This document shows positions 1 to 10,871 of a stretch of DNA of 64,000 nucleotides, piece after piece. Within the stretch, counting starts at the first letter, position 1. Each line of letters starts with the position of its first letter. The DNA lies in assembly GCA_027596075.1 (NCBI GenBank), contig JADGJC010000006.1, forward strand, positions 124,001 through 188,000, read 5' to 3'. The notes beneath the pieces were generated by a model. It did no database searches, was not told where the DNA came from, and saw only the letters and a list, made by a program, of their open reading frames with translations. The translations under genes were made by a program, and so were the position numbers. Source of the DNA: Rhizophlyctis rosea (Eukaryota > Chytridiomycota > Chytridiomycetes > Rhizophlyctidales > Rhizophlyctidaceae).

Positions 1-643
1 ATCGAAAACGGGTAGAGTTGCTCTGGTTACTGCCAAGTTATCGTATCAGAACGATTTCAAGAAGTTGCCGACTGCATTGGAGATAGGTGATTTATCAAGT
101 GATGAATATGGGGACGGGTGCAACGGAAGCGTGGGAAAATGGGTAGAGGCCAGAAGTCTGACCAGTAGGCCAAGTAGGAACACCATCACACCCCATCAAA
201 GTGGATGGACAGTATTGACACACCAGTCACTGTTGGTCACTTCCAACACTGTGCACTCTGTCTCCTTGGAAAGTGGGGTAGCTGCCAATGACTTGGGCAC
301 CCTTTCCACATACTCCACCCAATCCACCCACGTCATGCATGTATTGGTATCAGTACGCGTTTCGTATGGGATGGGATGGGCGCGACGGACCCTAACACCC
401 CAGTGACCTTCAACTCGTCATCCATGTGAATCGATGCGCAGCTGTTGTGATCGCGTCACAGATGGTGACAATCACATGTTCCTTCCTGGCACGGCATTCT
501 GCCAGACTGTTATTCTCCAGTCTTGCTTGGTTCCCATCTTCCCACGCAATTCTGTTTCACATACTCAAACTTCTGGGAACTCCTGTAACAACGTCTTAAC
601 TCATAATCGTAGCACCACATAGCGAAACTAGCGCTCGCACAAC
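1..643. other. Window edge, no gene firmly supported
   Basis: The + strand is open in one frame from base 2 to a stop at 406. It could be the 3' end of a gene entering from the left, but the translated text shows no domain I recognise. Its second half is rich in Ser/Thr/His and looks like non-coding DNA read in frame. From 407 to 643 I see only the likely upstream region of PEX16. I do not call a CDS here. Confidence 0.3.
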
Positions 644-2123
644 ATGGCTTCCCTTCTGCGGAAGTACGAAGAGTTCGTGCTCAACAACGCGTCTCAGATC
701 AGTGGAATCGAAAATGGCTTGCGTTCCCTCAGTTACATCCTCCCAGGTATAGGCTTTGAAAACACTCTTTGTGTACTTTATACAACGTTCGAAATCACAT
801 GCTGACGTTTGCTTATCGTCCCATTAGGTCGCTTCAACGACTCTGATATGGTTTCAGAAGCTGGTTGGTCGAAAATAACACAGATGGTGTTGCCGCGTCT
901 GACCTTGCCCCTTACCGGTTGCTCCTTGTTCAGTATTTGCCTGCGTCAACTTGATATCACTGCACCATGATGCGATACTGGCACAAGCTGCCCTAAGTCA
1001 GCAGCCATCAACTTCGTCTTCCGCGTTCAACAGGTTCACCCGCCGCATGCTCCGCAACCCTACCTACAAATCGATTGCGTATACCCTGGCCGTCATCAAA
1101 GCTATGGAAGTTCTGGGTGAAATGGTGGCGAAAAAAACTGGGGGTCAGAAACGGAGATGGCGGGTCATTATTGCCATGGAAGTCATGAAGTGGGTTGAAG
1201 TTGACCGCGATGAAACTCTGAGCATACGCTGATGATGTAATTTGGACATTTACAGAGTGCTCTGTCGCGTGGCGCTAATTCACCTATCGGGACGTCGCAC
1301 GCTTTTGCATTCTTCCATAGTGGATCGTGATTACGATCCAAACACCGTCCGGCCAGTGTCGGCAACGGAGCCGCCTCCGGTCTGGACTGGTAAACGTACC
1401 GGACGCCAGCATGTTACAATAGATGTCGTGAACGGCAAATACGCGGAAGGGCAGGGTGGGAAAGATAACGCTATGCGCTTCCTAGTCAGTCGGGCTTTGA
1501 CAGATCCCGCAACTGACGCGGCTGACTTGGTTCCCAAATATGGTCCCTTGCGGCGGGCCGGTGAGATCATATATATCTTGCGACCTTTGGTTTACGGTAA
1601 TATGTGCCCACAATTTCACTCATGTTCCCAGTAATACTGAAACCGCCCTTGCCTCTCAGCCCTCGCATCAAAAAGATTTGGACCGCGATCATGGAATCCT
1701 TGGATAATATCGTTCTTCCTAGAATTCACAAGCCTACTTTCCTTCGTGTCCGCTAGAAGGCGGGAGAGGACAATCGGCTTGAGGAAAGATTTGACCGGAC
1801 TGGAGAAAGAAGAACTGAAAAAGCGCATGTATCTTTTCCTGTACTACTTCCTACGGAATCCATTATATGAGGATTGGACAAGGTAATGTCGCACATTTCG
1901 CTCGGTAAGAATTCGATTGGCTCAATCAGATTGCATGTCATCTAGGGACCGGATGAGAAACTTCTGCGAGGGAGCATCCAAAAAGCCGCTCATCTCCTTG
2001 TTTGCCGGTATGTGGTGGTGAGGTTAAATTCCTTGTGATATTGGTAATGACAATTGTCTAGGCATACTACGCGACTACCAACCACTCTGGGAGAATTGGC
2101 ATTTCTATACATCTGGCTACTGA
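644..2123 (+). CDS. PEX16: Peroxisomal membrane biogenesis protein PEX16
   Basis: PEX16 is a peroxisomal/ER membrane protein needed to insert peroxisomal membrane proteins and recruit PEX3-class partners. I built seven exons: 644-746, 828-863, 934-1189, 1256-1596, 1660-1882, 1946-2007 and 2062-2123. All introns are GT-AG and the phases close to a 360-aa protein, near the usual length. Family hallmarks appear in order: an N-terminal YEEFVLNNASQISGIE segment, then SLSYILPGRFNDSD, then ILRPLVYALASKRFG, then SWNPWIISFFLEFTSLLSF, and a C-terminal YQPLWENWHFYTSGY that matches the family's aromatic tail. The ATG at 644 starts directly before the conserved N-terminus. The reading frame changes twice inside the locus, so the introns are real and no single open frame shows the gene. 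The identification is firm. Exact borders rest on splice consensus plus family alignment from memory. Confidence 0.93.
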
Positions 2124-2806
2124 TAAGCTTCCTGTTACTGAACATACGGTGCAATTTCCGTGAAGCACAACGCAATCGCGTACATGTAAATATGTCTGTA
2201 TATACTCCAATGTATGATAGATTTGAGATCGGCAACAAAAACTTCGGTTTTCTTCAATTCGCCAATCATATTGGCGTGATCGCTAGTGAGATTGATTAAG
2301 TTGAGTCCAACGGAGGAATTGTACTCTGGCACGCTTTGTTGAGATTCGGAATTCCATAGGTAATCCTTACCGCACATGATGAAGACATGCATTCATGCGC
2401 CAATCACCGATCAGGGATCAACGCTACAGAAGATTCCCTACCGAGAGTCAAATGACCATCCGCCTCACGATCTACCATAAACAAGCTTCTGTTGACTTAA
2501 CAGATGACGCTTGGTTGGCTCAACGCGTATCGTCCCATCCTGGAAATATTTTCTCCTGGTCGAACGTCATGCGCTCAAACGGAATCAAAATTGGTCGTCT
2601 TCTCCTTTGAAACTTATTCTTAACGGGTAGGGCTGCAACCACCAGAGAAACGCAATCTTGGCGGGACTGGCGCCCAGACGTATCATGCATCAAAACGTTA
2701 ATAGGAAACAATGACTTTTATAGACAACATAAATACCTCACACTAGCATAATCATTTACACATAGTATCATCAATAGAACCAATAGAACGCACAAACACA
2801 AAAGAA
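2124..2806. other. Intergenic region, nothing recognised
   Basis: This is 683 bp between PEX16 and the RING gene, which lie in the same orientation. Short open frames exist on both strands but none has a domain, plausible splice sites or coding-like composition. It is probably the PEX16 3' UTR plus the RING gene promoter. The stretch just upstream of 2807 is A/C-rich. Confidence 0.5.
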
Positions 2807-5080
2807 ATGGACCGATCCCACGCACATCCTCGCGCTCCCATCTTCGTGACGACCCTCCGCCGCATAGTCTTCTCCCCAACGCCCGTCCTCATCCGTCTGT
2901 GGATCACGGCACTAGCAGGACTCTTCGTCTTTCTCCTCATGACCCGCACATATGACATCAGTGTCCGTAATGCGCAGGCCAATGTCATAACGAGGATGCC
3001 TAGTTATGTTCCTGTTGGGGATGATGTTGGGATGGGGTGGGGTACATGGAAGGGCGACAGGAGTCGAAGTTCGGAGGAATCGCTGAGGTCGGAGATTTTG
3101 GCGTCACATTTGGTGGTCAATATTACGATCATGGAGAAGAAGGCGGGTGGTGGGGGGAAGAGTGATGTTGGTGTTGGTGTTGTGAACGGAAATAAGGTTG
3201 AGAAAGGCGATGGAAATACGAAAGTGGAGCCGGAAAGGAAGGGAGAAGAGGGTTCTGCTCGTAATACAGCAGCACCACATAGAACAACCGGTAACCCACC
3301 ATTACGCACCCCACCCCTCAAAACATCCCGAATCAGCATCATCGGGGTGCCAGCCCTCTTCGGTGCACGAGTCGAAAACACCGCCCACTTCCCCATGATG
3401 GTCCTCGACGACCTGAACGGATGCCAACCTTTCACCATCGAGTTACCACGGCTGACAGCCGACGACGTGCGCTTAATCCAAGAAGGCAAAGTAAACGACC
3501 CATTCGGCACATATCCTGTCCGAGACTGGGAATACGACCCCGTCCGTGAAGTCGATCACGTCTCCCGCTCGTTTGACTGGTTCGGGTTGATCCCGCGTGG
3601 TGGGTGCCCTTTCGATGTCAAGGCTTATCATGCGCATCTGGCGGGATTGGCGGGCGTGCTGGTGTACAACAATGGCACGTCACCGGCGTCGGCGGTGGGG
3701 ATGAGTGGTGGGGACATGTATGTCCGGATGTCGGCGAGTCGGTTTGGGCATCAGGTTGATGATACTTTGGCGGTGTTTTTGACGCATCGGGATGGGATGA
3801 GGTTGCGGGAAGCGGCTAGGGTGCATGCTGCGGTGAGGAGAGGGGAAGACATGGGGAGAGATGGTGGTGTAAACGCATACAAGGATGACGAGACGAACGA
3901 ATGGTGGTCTTTTGCGGCGCTAGTTAAACGTGGTGCGCGTCTATTCGAGTCGACTGCTTCCTCCCGTCCACCGACTCGAGATTGGTTGATTATCTCCGTT
4001 GCTTCCGTTCCATGGCACCAGCACATTCCCTCTCCGGCAGATGGATTCCCTACGGACACGATATTAAGCATGTGGACGGACCTCCTTTCCATGCTGGCAG
4101 TCTCTATATTCTGTGGGGTCATATTCGTCCTTTTCTGCATGACCTTCGCAATCTTGAAGAATTATTATCTTTACGGGCAAATGTTTCCCGAAAACCCGGA
4201 TGCTCCCCGACCGCTAGGTGCGGGTGCGAGTGGTATGAAGAAGTTGGAGAAAGTGACTTTTCCGTTGAAGGTTTTGACTGCTAGGGATTTTGGGCCTGGA
4301 ACTCGAAGGGGCAGTGGGGGCGGGTTTGCGGAGGTGGTTGGGAAAGGGAAAGATGGGGATGTAAGTGGGACAGCGCCGGGTGGAGGTGCATCTTTGAATG
4401 ATGCTGCTGATGAGAAGAGCGGACAGTGCGGCGGCCTTCTCAGCGATTGCTGTGCGATTTGCATTGATGAGTTTGTACCTGGTAGCAGAGTGCGCGAGTT
4501 GCCTTGCAGACATGTCTTCCATGACACCTGGTATGCTTCCGGGGATCGCCAGTTTGTGGAATTCCGGTACTTTGCACCATGGCTCATCCTCCCCACTCTT
4601 GATCACAGCGTCGATCCTTGGCTTTTGAGACACAATCGACTATGTCCTATCTGCAAACGGGATGTACTTGCCCCAACTACTATATCCGATTCAAGCACAT
4701 CCAGATCTTCATCTACAGTATCATCTCAAGACGCAAATCCAAAGCCATCTCGTCCAACCCACCTCGGTCGTGTCCCATCATCCGTTTCCATACCCGTTCC
4801 CAATGACGGAATGTCCACGTCTTCGTCCACAAATCCCACGAATCAGTCAAATTCCACCAGCAGCCGCACCGCAACCGCAAGACCTACCCCCAACACCTTC
4901 TGGGACGATTTTGTAGAAGACGCCTTCCTGCTTCCTAACCTGGCACTAGGATTAGCTCAAAACATCATCGAGTGGTGGCGAGACTCCAGACAGCCTGAGC
5001 ACCTCCATAATAACCACGTAGGTTTTGATCCTTCTGAGGATGTCATTGATGGAGGGGAGGAGGGTTCACGTTTAGCATAG
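2807..5080 (+). CDS. PA-domain, transmembrane RING-H2 E3 ubiquitin ligase
   Basis: This has the architecture of the RNF13/GRAIL/RMR family of endosomal or vacuolar ubiquitin ligases. After a short N-terminus comes a signal-anchor helix near residues 28-46. A charged low-complexity linker leads to a protease-associated domain around 180-350, which includes LIPRGGCPFDVKAYHA and a GVLVYNN strand. A second membrane helix lies near 430-455, and then a cytosolic RING-H2 begins CAICIDEF with CRHVFHDTC and CPICKRDV. The RING only closes if an intron at 4531-4608 is removed: TG joins C to give the zinc-ligand Cys, followed by VDPWLL. That intron is 78 nt, in frame and without a stop, so an uninterrupted reading gives 757 aa while the spliced protein is 731 aa. 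The tail is Ser/Thr-rich. Lumenal PA domains in this family are thought to bind cargo, and the RING ubiquitylates on the cytosolic side. Confidence 0.88.
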   Translation: MDRSHAHPRAPIFVTTLRRIVFSPTPVLIRLWITALAGLFVFLLMTRTYDISVRNAQANVITRMPSYVPVGDDVGMGWGTWKGDRSRSSEESLRSEILASHLVVNITIMEKKAGGGGKSDVGVGVVNGNKVEKGDGNTKVEPERKGEEGSARNTAAPHRTTGNPPLRTPPLKTSRISIIGVPALFGARVENTAHFPMMVLDDLNGCQPFTIELPRLTADDVRLIQEGKVNDPFGTYPVRDWEYDPVREVDHVSRSFDWFGLIPRGGCPFDVKAYHAHLAGLAGVLVYNNGTSPASAVGMSGGDMYVRMSASRFGHQVDDTLAVFLTHRDGMRLREAARVHAAVRRGEDMGRDGGVNAYKDDETNEWWSFAALVKRGARLFESTASSRPPTRDWLIISVASVPWHQHIPSPADGFPTDTILSMWTDLLSMLAVSIFCGVIFVLFCMTFAILKNYYLYGQMFPENPDAPRPLGAGASGMKKLEKVTFPLKVLTARDFGPGTRRGSGGGFAEVVGKGKDGDVSGTAPGGGASLNDAADEKSGQCGGLLSDCCAICIDEFVPGSRVRELPCRHVFHDTWYASGDRQFVEFRYFAPWLILPTLDHSVDPWLLRHNRLCPICKRDVLAPTTISDSSTSRSSSTVSSQDANPKPSRPTHLGRVPSSVSIPVPNDGMSTSSSTNPTNQSNSTSSRTATARPTPNTFWDDFVEDAFLLPNLALGLAQNIIEWWRDSRQPEHLHNNHVGFDPSEDVIDGGEEGSRLA

Positions 5081-5407
5081 AAAGAAGGATGGATTTAATG
5101 CAGCGCGAAACTTTGATAGTCAGATTAGGTTTAGCGATTTAGTTGGGTTGAGTAGACTAGACGCGCAGTTGATAGAGTAGGGCAAGAGTAGAAATTTCAG
5201 ATTTCGCTCCCTGGTTTTGTTCAGTAAACGGTATCAAACGATGAACGGCGTAAACGCTCAATATAGATCATTGACATCTTCACAGATTCAAAACACTGGC
5301 TTTGCTCACATCTGACAAGCTGATGCTTACAGTTGAAACACTTATGTATCCTAACAGAAAGTATTTACAAAACATATCCAGAGCACATTTAATAATCTAA
5401 GACAAGA
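5081..5407. other. Convergent intergenic region
   Basis: This is 327 bp between the tail-to-tail RING gene and RTF2. I see no coding signal. It presumably holds the two 3' UTRs and polyadenylation signals. Confidence 0.6.
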
Positions 5408-6497
5408 TCAGAACGACGCGGCAAAGCGGGTAAAGGTGCCACGGGTCAAGAACGTCCCATCCTCCTGCACCGTCCCATCCTTGCTCTTCTTCACGTACAA
5501 ACTCTTGATGGCATCACTCTCCAACCGCGACGAGCTCTCGTTCAATTTTGGTAGGGGCATGTTGATGTTAGCACGTGCTGCCGAAGCCAATTTCTTCGCG
5601 GTCGCCTTAGCGTCATCCTCCGGATTCCGCTTGCGCTTCTTTCCCGTCTCGTCCCCTTCACTCCCGCTCCCGCTTCCATTCCCGACCTTGTCCGCAATTC
5701 CAGCCTTTTCCTTCTTCTTTCCCTCCTTCTTCGCCTTCTTCAACGCCTTCCGTTCCTCCGCCTCCCGCAGCCGCTCCGCTTTCACCACCTCCACCCGCGC
5801 CTGTAATCGCTCAATTTCCTCTGGCTGAGTCGGATTGATCGGCAACACATCCTCCGCCGAAAACTCCTTCCCGCACTTTAAGCACTGAGTGCTGGGCACT
5901 TCTTTGAATGCCTGTTCTGAGAAAACGCAACCGCAGGTTTGGATGTAGGAGAACCGGGATTTGCCGTTCATTTCTTTCTGAGTGACTGGACAGATGTATT
6001 GGGCAACAAGGCGCTTTTCTTGAGTGGTGCTGACGATGATGGAAGTAAGGGTATCTTTTGAAGAGAAGGCCGGGTTTGGTGTGAGGTTAAGAGTTGTAAC
6101 GTCCTGAATACCAATGATTGATTAGCGGCCGGCTTTACATCAGAATGACTATCAATCAGGCATTAACATACCTTGAAACTGGTGATGTGCCCACAAATCT
6201 TGTCTCCATCACCGTAAGCACCCTTGTTCAATAAATACTCTAGAATTGCATCCTTATTGTACAGCTTTCCCAACAAGTCGGCGACCACAGGTGACTCAAG
6301 CGGTCGCTTGGATAGAGAGCAGAAAAACCATGCAGCAAGAAGTAGAGAGCGTGCGTCAGGTCGTTCGGCCGCCTTTTGAGTCTTCACCAGTTCGTGGCGT
6401 TTGGGAATACTTCCACCGTCGCTGAAAGAGAAAGGAATTAGCTACACTTGCCAGCAAAGAACATGTCAGGGGAGCCGGACCTTACTTACCAACCCAT
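5408..6497 (-). CDS. RTF2: Replication termination factor 2 (Rtf2)
   Basis: Rtf2 acts at stalled replication forks and, in fungi, also in splicing-related control; it carries a divergent RING-type fold. Three exons on the minus strand join as 6490-6497, 6172-6421 and 5408-6103, giving 317 aa. The first exon is only 8 nt (ATG GGT TG) and is supported because splicing yields MGCDGGSIPKRHELVK, the family's invariant N-terminus. The Rtf2 domain follows, with CPVTQKEMNGKSRF, then QTCGCVFSEQAFKE, and a CLKCGKEF pair of cysteines. After about residue 200 the protein becomes Lys/Glu-rich and nuclear-like. Length and order are typical. It lies tail-to-tail with the RING gene. Confidence 0.95.
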
Positions 6498-7075
6498 ATT
6501 TGCAGATTATCCCTTTGTATTGTTGAAAGTATATTGGATTTATGAATGGAGCCGTGTGAACCTCAGAAGTGCGGTATTTGTGTAAAGCAGCAAGTAAGGA
6601 AGCGACAGCACCTTTTGGATTTTGAATCGAGTGGAGCTGGAGCTGAGATGAACTTCAATGAAGCGAAGTTGACCAATTCGTGGATCATGTGATGTGGCGC
6701 AATATGGCGCTCCAGTGCCACCACCCAATGCATCCATCTCCTATTTTAACAGTCACGGTGGACCCTGATGGATGATCCCACCCCTTGTTGCATACCCGAA
6801 ACTTTCTTTCGCCTGAAGGATGCTGCTTACCCCTCCGGTGTTTGGTTGCCTTCGGCACAATTGAGGTGTTGGCAAGAAGGTGAATTGTCACCAGAGCGGG
6901 CTGACGGCCTCGATCGTGTAACACAAAAGGGATGTTGCACGACCCCATCCCTGTTTGCATTGAAAGATGAACGAGGCTGGTGCCATGCCACTGTGCTCCA
7001 CCTTCACGTCTGAAAAAGATATATCACTCTGGATGTCGAGTGCAGTCCTCATTTGCATTGTCCATCATCATCATC
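6498..7075. other. Divergent intergenic region upstream of RTF2 and the methyltransferase gene
   Basis: This is 578 bp between two head-to-head genes. Short open frames occur on both strands but carry no recognisable domain. It probably holds both promoters. I saw no convincing regulatory motif. Confidence 0.5.
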
Positions 7076-8293
7076 ATGGGAATCTGCCATTCGTCGGAAG
7101 ATACGAGGGCGCGCGAGCCGAACCTCGGCGGCCCCAGTTCTACAACCGTGAAGACGGAGAAAGTCAAGATACCCGAAGCATTCTCGTCATCCAAACCACA
7201 CCCGCAATTTACGGAAGTACCCCGGTCTGTCGTCGCAGCTCAAACCCGCCCACGCGCCGAATCATTTTCATTCGACAGCTCAGGCCGCCGGCTTCATGCG
7301 GACTTGACACCTTTGACTGAAAGTACCGTTACCTCCGATCGACTGTACTTTTTGCCCAATGACGACGAGGAGATGGATCGCCTCCACTTGCAGCATTACA
7401 TCATCCGTCTCATTTTTGGATCAAACTTCTCCGCTCCTGTGACGCAGATGCTGAAGGAGTCCGGCAGGAAGGTGTTGGATTTGGGTTGTGGAAGTGGCAT
7501 TTGGTCGTTTGAGGTAATGCATTGCCCTGCTCACAATTGACACGATAACTATACTTACAAACCCATTTCAGGTGGCTAGCGACTTCCCTCAATGCCAAGT
7601 TACAGGCTTTGATCTATCACCGGTACAACCCGATACGGTCAAGCCCAAAAACGTACAATTTCTCGAGGGGGATCTGACCAAAGTTCCGCTGCCCTTTCCA
7701 GACGCATCTTTCGATTTCGTCGACATGCGATTTTTGTTTTCCGCACTGAAAGCCGATCACTGGCCAATCCTCATTTCGGAAATTGTTCGGATTCTCAAGC
7801 CAGGCGGCTACCTGGAACTGATGGAAGCACCAACCGAAACGTTTTCGGGTCCCACCACTGTACCCCACCTTTTGAATATCGGTACGTTGCGTTGCGGTTG
7901 TTTTCGCGCCGACTGAAGGAGCATGAGGCTTACGACGCTTCACAAGTGATGGGAGGACTGAAAGCCAGAGGCATTGAGATGGACATAGCGAGGAAGTTGA
8001 AACAATATTTTGAAGCTCAAGGGGAGCTTACAGATGTACACGAAGTGATCAGGGTTCAGTCCATGCGGCCAGATGCATCTGATGAAGAAGGAATTCGTAT
8101 CGTGAAGATGCTTGCAGATGATATAGCTAGTGGACTGTTGGCTCTAAACTCTGTATTTGTGAAGATGGGAATTTGTCAGGAGGCTGAGTTCAAGGGATTA
8201 GTTAGGGAGCACCTGCGCGATATGATGGCATCCGGTCATCCAACCACTTGGATTAGATGCTATGGGCGGAAGAAGGAAGCCGTCGAGGAGTGA
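7076..8293 (+). CDS. Class I SAM-dependent methyltransferase with N-terminal lipidation-type signal
   Basis: Three exons (7076-7513, 7572-7881, 7947-8293) give 364 aa. The methyltransferase core starts near residue 135. Motif I is VLDLGCGSGIWSFEVA, motif II ends in VTGFDLSP, an acidic VQFLEGDLTKVPLPF follows, and the post-motif is RILKPGGYLELMEA. This resembles the broad fungal family of UMTA/TAM-like methyltransferases, whose substrates are mostly unknown. I chose the ATG at 7076 although the frame is open upstream: it begins MGICHSSE, with Gly2, a Ser at position 6 and a Cys at 4, the pattern for N-myristoylation plus palmitoylation. A membrane-tethered enzyme is therefore an inference. The second intron (7882-7946) restores frame into a typical C-terminal helical region. 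The substrate cannot be read from sequence. Confidence 0.82.
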
Positions 8294-8715
8294 AAGGAAC
8301 TCCACCGTACGGAAGCTACCAAATGGCAAGCATAGAACTCTCTTGTATAGATTATACCTCATGTAAATGATATGATGCTGGTGGACGCCATGGACAGTTG
8401 GGCGTGAGCATTTGCTGGCCCACAATAGCTATCATAGTGATACAGAGTGAGCACTATCTTCTAGCTATGAGCTAATGGGTGGTGGTGTGTGTGGCGCGAA
8501 GGAAAGTCAAGCCTGGAATTGCGCTGGATTGCGTCTGGAAACTGGCCTCGGGCTGTGTGAAGGGAACACTTTTCAGAGTGAAGATCTTCACAAATTACCT
8601 TTCAACCGTCACAGGGAAAAAACACTTCATACCTGTCCAATATAGACCGGTCACCCTAGTGTCACACTACCCCCGCACTATCTGTAAATCAGCAAAACCG
8701 GGAAAAGGATCTTTA
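8294..8715. other. Intergenic region, nothing recognised
   Basis: This is 422 bp between two + strand genes. No coding or structural signal was seen beyond short shadow frames. It probably combines a 3' UTR and a promoter. Confidence 0.55.
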
Positions 8716-10528
8716 ATGAGTACCCAGCCTGCCTCGAAACCCCCTGCTCAGCCCCAATTTAAGCTCAAGCAGCGAAAGGTAAAGTGGAGCAAATCAACGT
8801 CAACTTGCTCATCTTCCCATTCTAAGTGCTCCGTTCTATCCAGAGAGAGGCCGTAACGAAGTATGAACCTGAGAGTTTTAGGGACGCGCTTCTGAACCTC
8901 ATCCCGGAAGACACCACCGATTTCGACAAGTACACCAATTCACTTGAGCTCAACGAGAGCAAGTTGGACTACAAGCGTTACGCCGAAGCCTTCTTTGAAA
9001 TTCTTATTGTCGGTGGACTCATTGGTGAGTCTTTAAGAGTTTATGAACCTCTGTCGCTGGTTGGAGGAGTACTGTTCGGCGTGCGAGAAGGCTCTGGCAC
9101 GGCGAAGCATACTATGTGCACAATTAAATAGGATAGCACATAGCGACAAATATTGTCGACTGTTCCTGTTGTACTGGAAGAAGGGCGTGAACGACGATCT
9201 GGCGATGTGGCGGAGTTTAATGTCAAACCTCTTGCTGACTTTTGCCATTTTTAGCTCCTGGAGGTGTGATTGAAGATGGCCCGCGCAGGAACCCTTTCAG
9301 TATCTTTGCGGGGGAGAACACGAGGGAGGCCGTTAAGGCCCGCGTTGATGTCATGAAGTATGTGGTTGACCTTGTTGTTACGTCCGGTTTGACATCCTTG
9401 CTGAAACGAAGTATCATAGCAAATTGATCCGTCGTTACAAATATTTGCAACGCAAGTTGGAAGAAACCCTTGCCCACCTTTTGCAATACGTCAACAAATT
9501 CGGCGATGATACCGAGAAGTTGGCGCGAGCGGTCGGCGTTTTGACTGCCACCCAGTTAGTTCCGGTTACTGTCTTGACCAATGTTATCAAGGAGCACTTG
9601 GTGAAAGAAGGTATGTAGTGGCGAATGGATTGCATGAATTTAGGTTGAAAAGGGATATCAATACCCTTGTCTATTTGCAGGAGCGTCCCTGCAATTCGTG
9701 ACAGGCGTCTTCAAGAGCTATTTGGACGAGCAATCGATCGATCACCTTAGCTCCACTCTCAAGAAGGCCGGAATGGATGACAAGCTGCTGGAATTCTTCC
9801 CACCCAACAAGCGTCAGGAGGAGTATCTTGCGCGCCATTTCGAGGCTGAGGGCTTGAAGTCGCTTGTGGAATACTACAAGAAGAGGCAGCAGTTTGCTAT
9901 CAAGGATCAAGTTAAGGGCAAACTGACGGACATGTTCTCAGGCAATGCGACTGCCCAAGAAGTACGTGACCAATTTTACCCGTTCCCGTTCCTTATACAG
10001 ATGAACTGGAATGTAATTAACATGCGCTTTTACAGGCCACCACCTACGTGAAGCAGCAGATTCAGGTCAACGCATGGACTGAAGGAGACGTCGTTCCATT
10101 CATCTGGGATGCCTTGGTGGCTGCAGTGGACTGGAGCAACAGGCCGGAGCAGATTGAGTCGCAGATTGTGAAGCAGCTTACGGTATGAGCGATGGGTATG
10201 CACCTTGATGAGGAATGATAGAAACTAAGCGCGTTTTCTTTAGCAATGGGGCAAGGTTTTGGCTACCTTCTGCACTACTCCAAAGACCGAGATCGGGCTT
10301 CTTCTCAAGGTCCAACAGGTGTGCTACGAAGATGCACGATTCATGAAGCACTACCGCACCATCGTTTCCAACCTTTACAAACATGACGTTGTGTCTGAGA
10401 GCGCGATCATCTACTGGGCGGAGAAGGGGGCGGCTCAGCAAGGGAAGACGGTCTTCTTGAAGCAGATGGAACCTTTTGTGAAGTGGTTGAAGGAGCAGGA
10501 GGAGGAGGAGAGCGAGGAGGATGAATGA
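8716..10528 (+). CDS. BZW1: eIF5-mimic protein (BZW1/BZW2, W2 domain)
   Basis: BZW/5MP proteins bind eIF2 and eIF3 through a C-terminal W2 (eIF5C) domain and tune start-codon stringency in translation. I support seven exons: 8716-8778, 8844-9024, 9255-9357, 9420-9610, 9681-9961, 10036-10182 and 10244-10528. The second intron, at 230 bp, is the longest. Family blocks appear in the right order: LDYKRYAEAFFEIL, GGLIAPGG, KLIRRYKYLQRKLEE, LVKEGASLQFVTGVFKS, and in the W2 region LLLKVQQVCYED and FVKWLKEQEEEESEEDE. The acidic C-terminus with an aromatic AA-box is the eIF2-beta binding feature of this family. The W2 domain spans roughly the last 160 residues. Length matches animal BZW1. The genes are absent from budding yeast as I recall, so presence fits an early-diverging fungus. 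Confidence 0.95.
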
Positions 10529-10871
10529 TGAGATGAAGATCATGTTCTTCTTTTGGATGGGTTTTGGATGGCGATCGTTGTTCCATGGCGGTCAGTCCGA
10601 TGGCAGTTAGAACATACGTGTGCATATGATGTTATACATATCCTGTAAATGTGTATTAAACGTCCGGATGATTGAAATTTTCGAGGTAGAGATTTTCGGA
10701 AGGGCGATGTGCGCAACCTTTATGTCATTGTCATGATCCGGGTTGTATTCCACTTGCAAGAGTTGTTGAGTCGTAGCATATGAGTCAATGGCGCACCATA
10801 ATGCAGGCCCATCCCGGGCCAGAATGGCTCACCAAGCAGATCCGCGCAGGAATCTTATTGAGAGGGCTTCA
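10529..10871. other. Convergent intergenic region
   Basis: This is 343 bp between BZW (+) and the CaMKII-AD gene (-), which converge. No gene is seen. It should contain both 3' UTRs. Confidence 0.6.
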
